This document shows positions 10,021 to 21,183 of a stretch of DNA of 64,000 bases, one piece after another. The stretch is taken from contig JBAKBP010007168.1 in the NCBI GenBank assembly GCA_037953745.1, positions 38,607-102,606 on the forward strand, written 5' to 3'. The notes under the pieces were generated by a model. That model had not been told where the DNA came from. It saw nothing but the letters and a program-made list of their open reading frames with translations, and did not search any database. The stretch's first letter is position 1. Every line of letters starts with the position of its first letter. The translations under genes and the position numbers were made by a program. This DNA is from Lithodes maja (taxonomy: Eukaryota > Arthropoda > Malacostraca > Decapoda > Lithodidae).

Positions 10021-13000
10021 ATGAACAGCAATTGTATAACCAGCACTATGTCTAATGACTCATCATTTACGGGGGAGGATAACACGGTACAGCCTAGTGA
10101 CCAGCAAGTACAGCAGATATTTAGGGAGGGGAGTGTTATAAGTGGAGAGAGGGATGCCCGGGCATTTTTGCAGACACCTTTGACCGAACAGCGCCTGCAG
10201 GCTATTGATTGTTACGGTCTTCGCTGTTTAGCCACGGTTTTGGGGCGGGACTGTCCTGACAGTTGGCCCAAGAAGAATTTGGTGGCATGTTTGTTGGGTG
10301 ATGGCGATGGGGCGGTGGGTGGAGTGGGGTCTTGGGGGGGTTCCCTCCAAGCCTCTATTCCACTCTACCCCTGAGCTGGGCCCTCAGCCAGCGAGTCTTA
10401 GCACGATGCAGCAGGAGGGTTCTCAATGGCAAGCTGGCTTACCCGTAAACACGTCTCGGTGTGGATCCCCCATTTTGTGCTCTCCCCCCCCCAGGCCTGT
10501 CTCCTGAGATGTTATTTCAGCTAGAACTAGCTAAGCTTAAGTTGCAAGAGAGTCAACAGGCTAGTATAGAACGGATTAAGCTGCAGGAGACTCAGATGCA
10601 ACAGGCTAGTATAGAACGCATAGAGGTTGCTAGAATCCAAGCCAATCAGGATGCAACCAGGTACCAGGCTGAAATGGATGTCGAGAAGTCTAGAGTAGAG
10701 ACCACGGGGCGTCATCTCGGTGGTGGGCACCGGGTTACAGACTCATTTTCGCATTTAATTAAGTTAGTACCCGCATTTGATGAGACAGCAGTGACTGAGT
10801 TTTTTGCTCGTTTCGAAAAGAAGTGTCGTGAGTATGACTGGCTGGAGGTTAAATGGGCAGCATTAGTTTCATCACGTCTAGTGGGTAAGGGGTTGAAAGC
10901 CTACGATGCACTGTCACTGGATGAGAGTGTCGTGTATGGACTGGTGAAGGAGGCTGTGCTCCAGGCCTACGAACTGCAACCCGAAACTTATAGATTGAAG
11001 TTCCGTGGCGTGAATAAGAAGAGCGACGTCAGTTTTATGGAGCACGCACGGGACTTAACAGATGCATGTAATAACTGGTTTCGGTCCGAGCACGCAGAGT
11101 CGGCTGAGGAAATTAAGCAACTTTTCTATCTGGAACAGTTTTACAAATGTACTGGAACCGATCTAACGCTGAACATTAAGGAAAAATGTCCCAAGACAGT
11201 AGAGGAGGCTGCCAAGATGGCAGACCTCAGATTATCATTGATTCGTGGTTGCGGTGCCGCTCAGAGGGCTGAGTCAGGGCAGAAGGGGCGCTATACCCCA
11301 CCCACCAGAGTTTTCGATAATAACAAATCCTATGACACACATAACCACACTAAAAGCATTGCACCTAATAACACCTACAAACACAAGCCTCTCCCGTTTA
11401 CTAAAGGTCAGGCCCCTTCTTCGCCCGCACAAGGGAAGAAGCCCATTGGGGATGTGAAATGTTACAAATGTCAGAAGCTAGGCCATTATTCACGTGAGTG
11501 CCCTAGTAACACTCCCGCTAAGCCGGTGTCATTGGTTCACAGTATCGGTGTGTCTCTGAAGGCTGCAGCAACTGCCCGGGGTAGGTTGTCAGCAGCTGAG
11601 GCACACGCGGTAAAGAAGCGTACGGAAGGCTCGACACCTGTCCGGGACACTTTCTGTAGCCATCGGGGACACGGGTTTGTGAGCTGGGGGAGTGAACTAC
11701 GGAGGGTTGACTTGCTGAGGGATACGGGGGCTTCGCAAACTTTGTTGAGGAACTTCACAGGGAAACCGATAAATGCGGCCAGAGTTGTTGTGGTGCAGGG
11801 TATAAATGCTACGAGGTCATACCCACTTGTGAGGTTGGAGTTGAGAGTGGGAGAGGTGTGCAGGGAGCTGGATGTAGGGATCGTTGAGTGTTTGCCAGTT
11901 GAGGGCGTGGACCTTCTTCTCGGCAACGACTTTGCGGTGCCCACTTCCGGGACTCCACCCTTAGTCGTTGCCGAGAGGGCGGCCGACGTGGATGGTGAGA
12001 ATCGGGAATGGGTTGGGAGGTGCCAACAGGATGAGATGGCCTGTGTGGTAACCCGATCTCGCTCTGCGGCTCCTGCACAGCCTAGCACTCAACCTCGGGG
12101 ACAGTGGAGGAAGGATCAGGAGAAGGTTGCTAAGGGCAGGAAAAGGGACATTGATTCTGCTGCACTTCTCGGTGATTCGGTACTTGGACCTATAATAAAC
12201 ACGGGAGTTGACTCTGGCCCAGATATGGTGTGTAACAAGGCAGAGTTGGGTAAGACTTCGCGTGAGGCAAGAGCTGTAGCGAGAGCCACTAAGGGAGTAG
12301 AGCCTACTAGCCGGGGTAATGTCTTATTACAAAACCATCTTGATGCATTGACGCCAGGGGACATTAGTGAGCAGCAGCTGCAAGATGCTAGCCTAGCTCG
12401 TTATAGCAATGGTGCCATAGAGTTGAAAATGGGGATGCGAAGCCGGGAGATTTCTTTAGGCTCAACAGGATATTGTACCGCAGATTTCTAGACCCCAAAT
12501 CGAAGTGGGAGGGCGGTGCGAGGGTAGTAGACCAGGTGGTTGTTCCAAATAAGTATAGAGAGTCCTTATTGTGTCTGGCGCATGATGTGCCGGTGGCGGG
12601 TCATTTGGGGGTAACAAAAACATTGGCGGCATTGGGCAGGTTTTTCTGGTGGCCTGGGGTCAAGGCTGATGTCTGTGCATGGGTGGCTGGGTGTGCGACC
12701 TGCCAGACAACGGGGAAGCCTAACCAGACAATCCCGAAGGCACCTTTGTTTCCCATACCTGTCACCGGGCCTCCGTTCAGCAAAGTTGTAGTAGATTTGG
12801 TTGGCCCTTTCCCACCTACTAGTAGTGGCAATAAATTCCTGTTGACAATCATGGATGTGGCTATGAGATACCCGGACGCATACCCCATGAGAAACGGCTC
12901 GGCAAAGGCAGTTGTTAAAAACTTATTATTGTTCTGTTCCCGTTATGGATTTCCACGTGAGGTGCAGTCAGACCAGGGGAGCAATTTTACATCCAAATTG

Positions 13001-14270
13001 TTCAAGCAAACCCTTCAGTTGCACGGTATATGTTCTGTAGTGTCGTCAGCCTACCATCCTGAGAGTCAGGGAGTCTTGGAGCGGTGGCACTCGACCCTGA
13101 AGAGTATGCTACGCTGTTACTGTGCAGAACATGACACTGATTGGGATTTGGGTCTGCCGTATGTTCTGTTCGCTGCACGTGAAGTCCCAGGAGAGAGCCT
13201 GGGGTTCAGTCCAAATCAACTAGTCTTTGGCCATAATGTGAGAGGACCTTTAAGTATGGTGAAAGAGATCTGGGAGGGCGAAGAGAAGCCGGGGTCTGTA
13301 CTTAAATATGTCCTTGAGAGCCGGGAGAGACTTATAGGTTGCATGGCAGCGGCAGGTAATAACTTGGTTAATGCACAGGCGGTCATGAAGCACCCGTATG
13401 ACGCCAAGGTGAAGCTTCGGGAGTTTTCGGTGGGTCAGGAGGTAATGTTGCTTTTACCTTTGCCTGGACACCCCCTTTCTGCCAAGTTCATTGGGCCGTA
13501 TGTGGTGGCTAAGAAACTGTCCGACCTTGATTATCTCGTTGCAATACCTGACCGTAGGAAAAAACATCAGTTATGTCATGTTAACCTCATGAAAGAGTAT
13601 GTGAGACGCCCCTCAGAGCCTCTCACTGTCCCTGTGCTGGCCTGCAGCAGCCAGGGTGGAGAAGGAGGTGGGGACAGTCATGCTGCTGAGGAGGATAGCT
13701 GCGACTGTGTCATTTCCGCGGAACAGTGGGCGGGGAATACTGAACAAGAGGCTAGGCAAGCTGTAAGTCACCTGCCTGAGCACCAGGGTGCGGCTGTCCT
13801 AGGCCTGTTCAGGTCATACCCCTCTGTTTTCGCCGAACACCCAGGTCTCACTACTCAGGTAACGCACGACGTGGACGTCGGTGATAATGTGCCCTTCAAG
13901 TCAGTGCCCTACCGTGTGCCCCCGGTAAAGTTGCCAGCTTTACGGGAGGAGTTAAAGTACATGGTTGAGAGAGGGATGATCACTGAAGGTTATGTGAAGT
14001 GGACATCACCCGTCACGTTGCAGCCAAAACCTGACGGCAAGGTGCGGTTCTGCATAGATTTTCGTAGGCTAAATGGCTTGACCACTACCAACCCTTACCC
14101 TTTGCCTCGAGTTGACGACAGCGTGGACAAGATAGGGAATGCAAAGTACCTTACTAAAATTGATCTTGTAAAAGGCTACTGGCAAGTACCCCTGTCGGAC
14201 CGAGCTAAGCAAGTTTGTGGTTTTGTGGTAGATGGCAAGACCTACCAATGCAACGTAATGCCTTATGGGC
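10021..14270 (+). pseudogene. Gag-Pol of copy 2: Gag, protease, integrase, N-terminal RT (frameshifted)
   Basis: Starts at ATG 10021 (MNSNCITSTMSNDSS) after a run of T residues. Compared with the intact copy, an extra G in the run at 10334-10340 shifts the frame in Gag. A 4-base deletion near 12424 shifts it again between protease and integrase. The remaining frames show the knuckle CYKCQKLGHYSREC (about 11459), protease LLRDTGASQTLL (about 11720), the integrase HHCC and DDE motifs (12590-13090) and the RT start (SPVTLQPKPDGKVRFCIDF) up to MPYGL. There the TTAA insertion interrupts it. It encodes the same polyprotein as 39503-44608 but is non-functional. Confidence 0.9.
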
Positions 14271-14334
14271 TTAACCCGGGAACTGCGGGGAGACTCTTAA
14301 GAGTTCCCCCGGCGGACTGCGGGGAGACTCTTAA
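14271..14334 (-). repeat. Stand-alone 60-bp TTAA unit
   Basis: TTAA at 14271, 14297 and 14331 bound a 22-bp module (CCCGGGAACTGCGGGGAGAC core) and a 30-bp imperfect palindrome (GAGTTCCCCCGG...GGGGAGACTC). The same 60-bp unit is the right terminus of family A. Here it is an extra copy just outside a complete family A element. Confidence 0.8.
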
Positions 14335-14967
14335 CCCGGGAGCTGCGGGAAGACTCTTAAGAGTTCCCCCGGCGGACTGCGGGAAGACTCTCCTGAGTAA
14401 GTAAAATTAAAAATCAACTTTTGACATCGAAAAAAAAAAAAAAAATATATTTTTATTTTTTTATTTTTTTATTTTTGTTTGGCCCCTGGGCCATGCAAAA
14501 TCTCAGTCCTCTACCTCCCCTCCTTCCCCACTTTCCTCCTATCCCTCAGTTATCACCTATTTTCCCTATTATTCCCTTATTCTGAGGTATATTTTCGTGC
14601 TAACATTAGCGAGTTGCAAGCAGGGTGTTGTCATCACTGATGGCAATCGAGTGCAAGAGAGAGAGAGAGAGTATCGATCGACTGTGTCGCAGTGGCCTTG
14701 GGGAAAATTGGCGGGAAGGTAGCTTGCCTCACCCATACATTATACAACTCGCGGGCTATATCTCCGATTTTGACCATCCAAACGCTGTTTTCACTCGTTT
14801 TATTGTTGTTTCAGGTTAATACCTTTATAATCAACCCATAATAGGCGCATATGGATAATTATTAATGCTATTAATGGTACAATTAATATTTTAGTGACGG
14901 AAACACCTCAAATACGTCAGCACAGGGGGAGGTTTTCAATTACCCCCGTGCGCACTTCAGAGGTTAA
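14331..14967 (-). mobile_element. TTAA miniature element, family A, complete (A3), inside RT
   Basis: A 637-bp complete family A copy in reverse orientation, bounded by TTAA at 14331-14334 and 14964-14967. It is part of the 1,244-bp compound insertion in copy 2's RT. Removing 14275-15518 restores TATGGGCTTAAGAACGCACC, which matches the uninterrupted sequence of the intact element. Confidence 0.85.
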
Positions 14968-15518
14968 GAGTGAGTGAAAAAGAAAATCAACTTTTGACAT
15001 CGAAAAAAAAAAAAAAAAAAAAAAAAATGTTGGCCCCTGGGCCATGCAAAATCTCAGTCCTCTACCTCCCCTCCTTCCCCACTTTCCTCCTCTCCTTCAG
15101 TTATCACCTATTTTCCCTGTTATTCCCTTATTCTGAGGTATATTTTCGTGCTAACATTAGAAATCCGGTTGGAGGGTGTGGTCATCACTGATAGCAAGCG
15201 AATGCAAGAGAGAGAGAGAGAGTATCGATCGACTGTGTCTCAGTGGCCTTGGGGGAAATTGGCGGGAAAGCAGCTTGCCTCACCCATACATTATACAACT
15301 CGCGGGCTATATCTCCGATTTTGACCATCCAAACGCTGTTTTCACTCGTTTTATTGTTGTTTCAGGTTAATACCTTTATAATCAACCCATAATAGGCGCA
15401 TATGGATAAGTATTAATGCTATTAATGGCACAATGAATATGTTAGTGACGGAAACACCTCAAATACGTCAGCACAGGGGGACGTTTCCAATTACCCCCAT
15501 GCGCACTTCTTAGGTTAA
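14964..15518 (-). mobile_element. TTAA miniature element, family A, lacking 60-bp end (A4)
   Basis: A second reverse-oriented family A copy joined head to tail to the previous one through a shared TTAA. It starts TTAAGAGTGAGTGAAAAAG and ends in AAGTGCGC...-type sequence (complement) at TTAA 15515-15518. It has no CCCGGG-containing end, so the family's GC-rich terminus is separable. Confidence 0.8.
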
Positions 15519-16401
15519 GAACGCACCACCCACGTTTCAGAACCTGATGAACGATATTTGTGACGAAATCCCTAACTGCACGGTCTACCTTGATGACGTG
15601 ATAGTGTATGATGACGATTTTGAAAATCACCTAAGGCACTTAGAGACCCTGTTTGGGAAGTTGCACGATGCTGGGCTGGTGGTGAACCTGAGGAAGTGCG
15701 AGTTTGTAAAGGCTACTGTGCAGTATCTTGGCTTTGTGGTCGGGTTAGGCCGGGTGTGCCCCCCCCTGAGCAAGATACAGGCTATCAATATGTTTCCCAG
15801 GCCCACCACTAAGCGCCAGGTCATGCGGTTCCTAGGTATGATAGGCTATTATAGGCGCTTCATCCGGGGATACTCTACTGTCTTAGCACCGTTAACTGAT
15901 CTACTGTCGAAGTCAGTGAAGTTCTGTTGGGCTGCGGAGTGTCAGAGGGCTTTCGACCTAGTCAAGCACCTGCTGTGTACACATCCGATTTTGAGGGCCC
16001 CAGACTTCTCCAGGAGTTTTCAGCTGGCGACTGATGCCAGCGGTGTGGGTGCCGGGGCAGTGTTACTGCAGACTGATTCCGAGGGCTTGGAACACCCAGT
16101 GAGCTTCTTTTCTCGCAAGTTTAATTCGGCACAAAGGAATTACTCGACTATAGAGAAGGAGCTTCTGGCTATCGTTTTGTCGCTCAAACATTTCGAAGTT
16201 TATGTTCCAGCCTACGGCCCGGTATTGACGATTTATACGGACCATCATCCCTTGAAATTCCTAAATCAGTTTCACAATCGGAATATGCGGTTGACCAGGT
16301 GGTCCCTAATGCTCCAAGAGTATAATCTCAACATTCAGCATATTGCCGGGAGTGAGAACGTGATAGCAGATTGTCTATCAAGGGTTGATGATCCAAGATA
16401 G
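15519..16401 (+). pseudogene. Gag-Pol of copy 2: RT palm and RNase H
   Basis: Continues the RT directly after the TTAA insertion (KNAPxTFQNLMNDICDEIPN). It has the catalytic YLDDVIVYDDDF motif, a connection domain (FLGMIGYYRRFIRGY) and RNase H (LATDASGVGAGAVLL, TIEKELLAIVLSLKHFE, IYTDHHPLKFL). It ends IADCLSRVDDPR with TAG at 16399-16401. No integrase or chromodomain follows, confirming that RNase H is the last domain. The frame is open but cut off from its start. Confidence 0.9.
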
Positions 16402-16679
16402 TCGTGCACGGTGTGTGGGTTGAGCAGGAGTAAAATTAGGCTATCATAACGCCGTCCAAAAAGATTATAAAACAATAAAATAAACGAGAAAACTCTTTCT
16501 TTTTTTTTTAGTTTTGTAAGTCTTTATTGTTGTAGCATGATGCATGCGATATTGTGTTTTATGTATAATTCACACTTCAGTTGTTGTGCACCTTTTGCAA
16601 TTAGTGGCAGCTAAGGGTAGCAGGTCGGTTGGTTGCCTGTCAGATTTTGATAATGCTTCTAAGGTCGATTATCTAAAAT

Positions 16680-16690
16680 CTTGGGGGGGC
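16680..16690 (+). promoter_or_regulatory. Polypurine tract, copy 2
   Basis: CTTGGGGGGGC directly abuts the 3' LTR start (TGTGACGC at 16691). Such a tract primes plus-strand DNA synthesis in LTR retrotransposons. The same tract is present in the other copy at 39222-39232 on the minus strand. Confidence 0.8.
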
Positions 16691-18500
16691 TGTGACGCAC
16701 CCCAGTGCTTTGCAACGCAACCTGATTGTACTCCTTGGTACTCGACTGTACCGCCCGTGATCTGGCTACCGTCAGCCGCAATGTATATTGAGTGTGACAA
16801 CTTATAACTATGTTCTTTGTATCTCTGCAAAGGTCTCGTCATGTGCTAACCAGTGGTGGGTTTTGTTTTAAGCCATGTCGAGACCTTCCATTTAATATGT
16901 AGTATCAATAGAGAAGTTGATAGATAAGACAATGGGAGTTCAGAGAGAGAGAGTGAGTTAGGCTTCAGAGCAAGAGGGTAGCAACGCGCCACGCTGCCGG
17001 CCGGGTGGGTTGCCAGACGTATGGACTGGTTGGCAGCCCTGCGCTTATAGCTAGGCGCGACAGGGTTAGTAGTCCATTGTTGCCTGCCTACGCTGCCTGG
17101 GCTGGGCCCATGTTGTCGTACAGTACACTGCCTGGAGGCTGGCTGCGTGTTCCATGACCAGGTTGCCTAGAACCTTTGAGATTCTAACATCCCTTGCCCT
17201 CTCTCCCAACTTCTCACTGTTGCACTCTTTCTCTCTGACGACATTACTCTCATTTCATTCTTCTCTCTATTTAAATGCATAACCTTCCCTTGAGGTCCTA
17301 AAGGAGTTTCAGCACTCACCTCTCGTATTACTCTTAGGACAAGCATATATTTACATGTATTAGATTTAAGGGGTTAATGTGAACAGCGATCTTCTTGATG
17401 AGGATAGTTGGTGAACGTTCTACATGTTCACGAGTTATATGCCCCGCTCATCATCCCATTTGTGACTAGACTGGTGCCATGTGTAAGAGCCCGACCATGC
17501 CCAGGAGTTGTCTGTAGAGGGACGAGGACTTAGCCTTGATTTGCATACCGAGCCAGGAGCGAGTGTAGTACCCGAGACTACAGCTCGCTCGTAGTGCCGG
17601 TATAGTAGAGTAACGTAATTTATCTGTCCTTGTGTTCTCTACAGTCTTTTCCTGGGTTCTCGCTTTCGGTGCTGGGACTCGTTGTTCCTGTGACTTGGCC
17701 TGCTAGCTAGAACACATGGGGATGATGAGTGGGATATATCTTTATTTTACTATGCATTGCAGCTCTCTTTAAGTATATGTATGTAACCCTTTACAATACA
17801 CATTACTCACACACAAGACAACACTATTAATACTTTCATGTATCAATTAACTGCACTGTCGTTTTGCTGCTGTGTCCGGAGTTCTGTTGCGTAGGGCGCA
17901 TACGGACTCGGAGGGGAGACAGAGTGAGAGAAGCGAAGTAGCCTATGCGGTAGTAGGCTACCGGCGCAGTACTGTTGCCTGCAACCTTTTTGTTATTCCA
18001 AGTATAGATTCATTATTATAATAAGTGACTACTATTTATGTTCCTCCCATGTGTATTATTAGGTATCTACTGGATCATGAACATCTTGTATGCTACATGC
18101 TAGTGCATGTTAGTAGGGGACAGTTATTGTAGTGCACGCGCTTTCAAGTAGGCGTGTACATTTGTCATTTAGCATTTCACTGTCATACCTTTAGCCTGCT
18201 TCTATTCTACATTATTAGAGGCTTAATATTAACGTAGTTTCTTGAGTATTGCATTTCTTTAGTAATAACGTAACCTATAAATGTCTGAGGGAGTTTAGCC
18301 TCATAGCCTACCCCTGTTGTACACTTTCGCCGAATTAAGGTACCTCGTTACCGTAGACGATAACTCTGTAGGGCGTTGGTGCTTTTGTTGTCTGGAGCAT
18401 ATAGTATTTGGGACTGGAATCGAGCGTGTCGTTGTCACTTAAGCCATTTCTGTCCTACGATCAAGAATCCCGAATATGTATTGCCGATCCAGCCGTAACA
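16691..18500 (+). repeat. 3' LTR, copy 2
   Basis: An 1,810-bp direct repeat of 7971-9780, differing at a handful of positions (for example near 17066, 17667, 18003 and 18319). It ends AGCCGTAACA and is followed by the ATAT duplication at 18501-18504. Confidence 0.92.
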
Positions 18501-18557
18501 ATATACACTGGTGTACCCGTGGGTATCATAGTTTCTTATCAATTAGGACATGGGGTT

Positions 18558-18785
18558 TTAACATATTACTTCTCGGATGGAAGAACATACATAGATTTAT
18601 GGGGGCGGTTGGTCTTCAGAAACTTGGTCTGGCAAGACGAGGTATTTTAGGGGGTTAACATATTACTTCTCGGATGGAAGAACATACATAGATTTATGGG
18701 GGCGGTTGGTCTTCAGAAACTTAGTCTGGCAAGACAGGGGGTTAACATATTACTTCTTGGATGGAAAAACATACATAGATTTAGG
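18558..18785 (+). repeat. Tandem repeat, about 90-bp unit, three copies
   Basis: Units start at 18558, 18655 and 18742 with TTAACATATTACTTCT. The first two share TGGGGGCGGTTGGTCTTCAG and GTCTGGCAAGAC. The third is truncated after ACATAGATTTA. No coding role is seen. It follows the flank of the LTR element. Confidence 0.75.
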
Positions 18786-19139
18786 CCTGTCTGAACTGGT
18801 TGGCATTGGCTCAACCTAGGGACAGGGCATGGGTGTATTAAATTAAGGTGTATTCATGTTCATCATCATGTAGGTAGAGGTGTAGGACACGAGGGGTAGT
18901 GTATACGCGAGGTGGGGGAAAGGTCAGTGGTTAGAAGGGATAGGCAGGTGTGGTTTGGAGCTGCTTAGCCCTGCGGGCTTCGGCCTGTCTTAACTGGTTG
19001 GCTTGGTCACCTGGTCCTTTCTTTCTGTGGGCCTTTCCTTCAGGTGTTTCTGTTCCCGTTTCCTGGTGGTGTTCGCTCGTGGCTTCCGTGGTGGGCTTCT
19101 CGTTCTGGGGCATTTTATGTATGCATAGTATGCAAAGGT
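18786..19139. other. Unassigned stretch with short basic/Gln-rich frame
   Basis: No recognised gene. A 60-residue minus-strand frame (18931-19113, MPQNEKPTTEATSEHH) is rich in Glu, Lys and Gln and could be a scrap of an ORF1 or gag, but nothing proves it. Confidence 0.25.
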
Positions 19140-20390
19140 GAACTTGTGTTCAATGACCGGCTCGAGAGTGTTCACTTTGAATGAAACACTGGAGATGGTT
19201 GACAAGTCTTGCTACTTGGGTGATACCATCTCTGCCGGTGGTGGAGCTGAGGCCGCCACTATCGCCAGAATAAGATGCGGCTAGGAAAAGTTTAGAGAAC
19301 TTTTGCCACTACTCGCCATGAGAAAACTGCCTCTCCCCTTTAAAACCCGGCAAGCGCGATAGGCCTCACGGAAGGCTTCCTATAGGGAACGCGATAGGCC
19401 TCACGGAAGCAAGACCATAAAAAAAGCTTTCCAAAAAAAAAAAAGGGCCTATCAAAACAAAGGAATTTGTCTCTAGGTGAGATAATTCCCCTCCAGTACT
19501 CATCCATGTAAATCTCACCCACCCTCCTCCCCTCCTTCCCCACCTTATTCCCCCCTCCCTCCCCTCCTCAATTATCACCTATTTTCCCTCTTATTATCAT
19601 CATTTATCGGTTATTTTTCTCTCCCGCGATAATGTAGCACAAGTGGGTTGCAGAAAAGATCGTTATGTAACACCCAGACACCGGCCCACACCGCCCCGCT
19701 CGTCTCAGTTACCTCACAGACAGCGAGAGAGGAGGGTTGCCTGTGTTTCTCTCTCGCCTGAGATTATGACCGGGTGGCCAATATCTTCGTTTTTCACCAC
19801 CCAAATGCTTTTCCCACTTATTTTAGCACTCTTGAAGGTTCATATATACATCATATATGTAAAATAAAAGCATACCGAAAACAAATAATGCTCTATATTG
19901 TAAATATAACGAATTCTGTCAGAATCCAAGGCTAGAAATGCACAAATAACTACCCTAGCCCCTAGGTCTATTTAGCGCTTGTCAGGTTAAGGGTAATTAA
20001 AGTGTACGCTTCATGCGTTTGAAGCGCAATAACATATGCTTCAGAAACGTGGCCTGTCAAAGCGGATGATATAAACAGAATGGAACGCAATGAGATGAGA
20101 ATGGTGAGATATATGTGTGGTGCCAAACTGCAAGATAGGATATCAAGTGAAGAGCTAAGGAGAAGGTTAGGTATCAAGAGTATCAGTGATGAGATGCGTA
20201 CTAGCAGGCTTGGATGGTTTGAACATCTGGAGAGGATGGATGAACTAAGTTGGGTGAAAAAATGGTGGAGGGAGCTGCACCAAAAAAGACGTGGGATAGG
20301 ACCTTGTGGTCTGATCTTAAATCAAAGAACCTGACAAGTGAGGCAGCTCTTAACAGGGTTGCCTGGAACGCCGCCATTAGGACGTGAGAC
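19140..20390 (+). pseudogene. LINE reverse transcriptase C-terminal fragment split by TTAA element
   Basis: Two pieces of one sequence. The first (to 19339) translates EMVDKSCYLGDTISAGGGAE and then KFRELLPLLAMRKL. The second (19991-20390) gives a decayed ASETWPVK-like stretch, then MRMVRYMCGAKLQDRISSEE, RRRLGIKSI and RLGWFEHLERMDE. This order (YLG...GGG, KFRELLP, MVRWMCG, LRWFGHLER) is the familiar C-terminal region of non-LTR retrotransposon pol proteins. Frame breaks and the 19340-19990 insertion make it a dead fragment. The catalytic palm is absent. Confidence 0.7.
19340..19990 (+). mobile_element. TTAA miniature element, family B (B1)
   Basis: The left side reads TTAAAACCCGGCAAGCGCGA (two extra A residues after TTAA); the right end reads AGCGCTTGTCAGGTTAA at 19987-19990. 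Inverted ends share CC-GRCAAGCGC. It interrupts the LINE fragment; joining the flanks gives CCCTTTAAGGGT. The interior is T/C-rich, then contains ATTATGACCGGGTGGCC. It is non-coding. Confidence 0.8.
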
Positions 20391-21183
20391 CGGAACGGCA
20401 CTTCGAGTGGGGCACTCAGTCTTTAAATTAGTGTATGTATGTATTTACAGTAATGAATGGAGAATGCTTTTGAATAGATGAGTGAAAACGCAGTCATTTG
20501 GGAGAAGGGGTCGGGCGCCAATTAGTCCATCAGGCGCCTGGCCCGGAGAGCCGGTATATATGAATGGTACGCCTGGAAGTAGGGCTTCGCTGCATGTCTG
20601 CCTGCTGAGACCGGAACTTCTCTGGGAGGTTGGCGGCCGGGGGAGTGCTGGAGTGACCTTGGTGATCCCTGGTCTCTGGGTCTTCTCCTGGGTGACCTAG
20701 ATGTGTGTGAATTTGTCTTTTTTTTGTGTGTGTTCATTGTTTTGTTTTTGATGTTGTGTTGTGTTGTCTCGAGTCGGCCACCCTAGTTAAAAAAATAAAA
20801 AAATGGGGAATGGGCTTGAACAAATATATAGATAAATACCGGTAGATGTATTTACAGTAGGCTACATGTATATTACATCACACACTGTCAGAGTAGGCTA
20901 TATTAAAAGATTGGTATATCAGTAAATAAGAAACTTGCAACCATTTTTAAAACACCATTGTGTTCTGGATGCAAATCTAATGAACTGCAACAAACTTTGG
21001 AAAAATAATCATAATGCCGTATAAAATGCATTCATTCATATATACCCATATACCCAGGCACACACCCGATAGCCAGGGGTGGCTAACTCGAGACATAGAC
21101 ATATGAGATATAAATTAAAACTTTTATTGTGCGTAATTCGTCTTATACTCATCTTTATTCATATTAGTTTATAACTGCATTTT
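20391..21183. other. No gene recognised
   Basis: No supportable gene. Contains ATGT/ATTT-rich stretches and a GC-rich piece at 20500-20700 with frames on both strands that match nothing I recognise. The start is probably the 3' region of the preceding LINE. Confidence 0.3.

Larger units (their letters stand above)
7971..18500 (+). mobile_element. Ty3/Gypsy-like LTR retrotransposon with INT before RT, copy 2 (broken)
   Basis: Two direct 1,810-bp LTRs (7971-9780 and 16691-18500) begin TGTGACGC and end CGTAACA. They are flanked by ATAT at 7967-7970 and 18501-18504, a 4-bp target duplication. A primer site follows the 5' LTR, and a TTGGGGGGGC purine tract precedes the 3' LTR. Without the 1,244-bp TTAA insertion at 14275-15518 its length is about 9,286 bp, close to the intact copy at 37403-46670. 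I saw about six LTR-LTR differences by eye, so insertion was recent even though the coding region has three lesions. Confidence 0.93.

Noticed and set aside
19643..19867. A 74-codon reading frame repeated in family B copies (MGCRKDRY...)
   Set aside because: Same reason: a shadow of near-identical miniature elements, with no domain.
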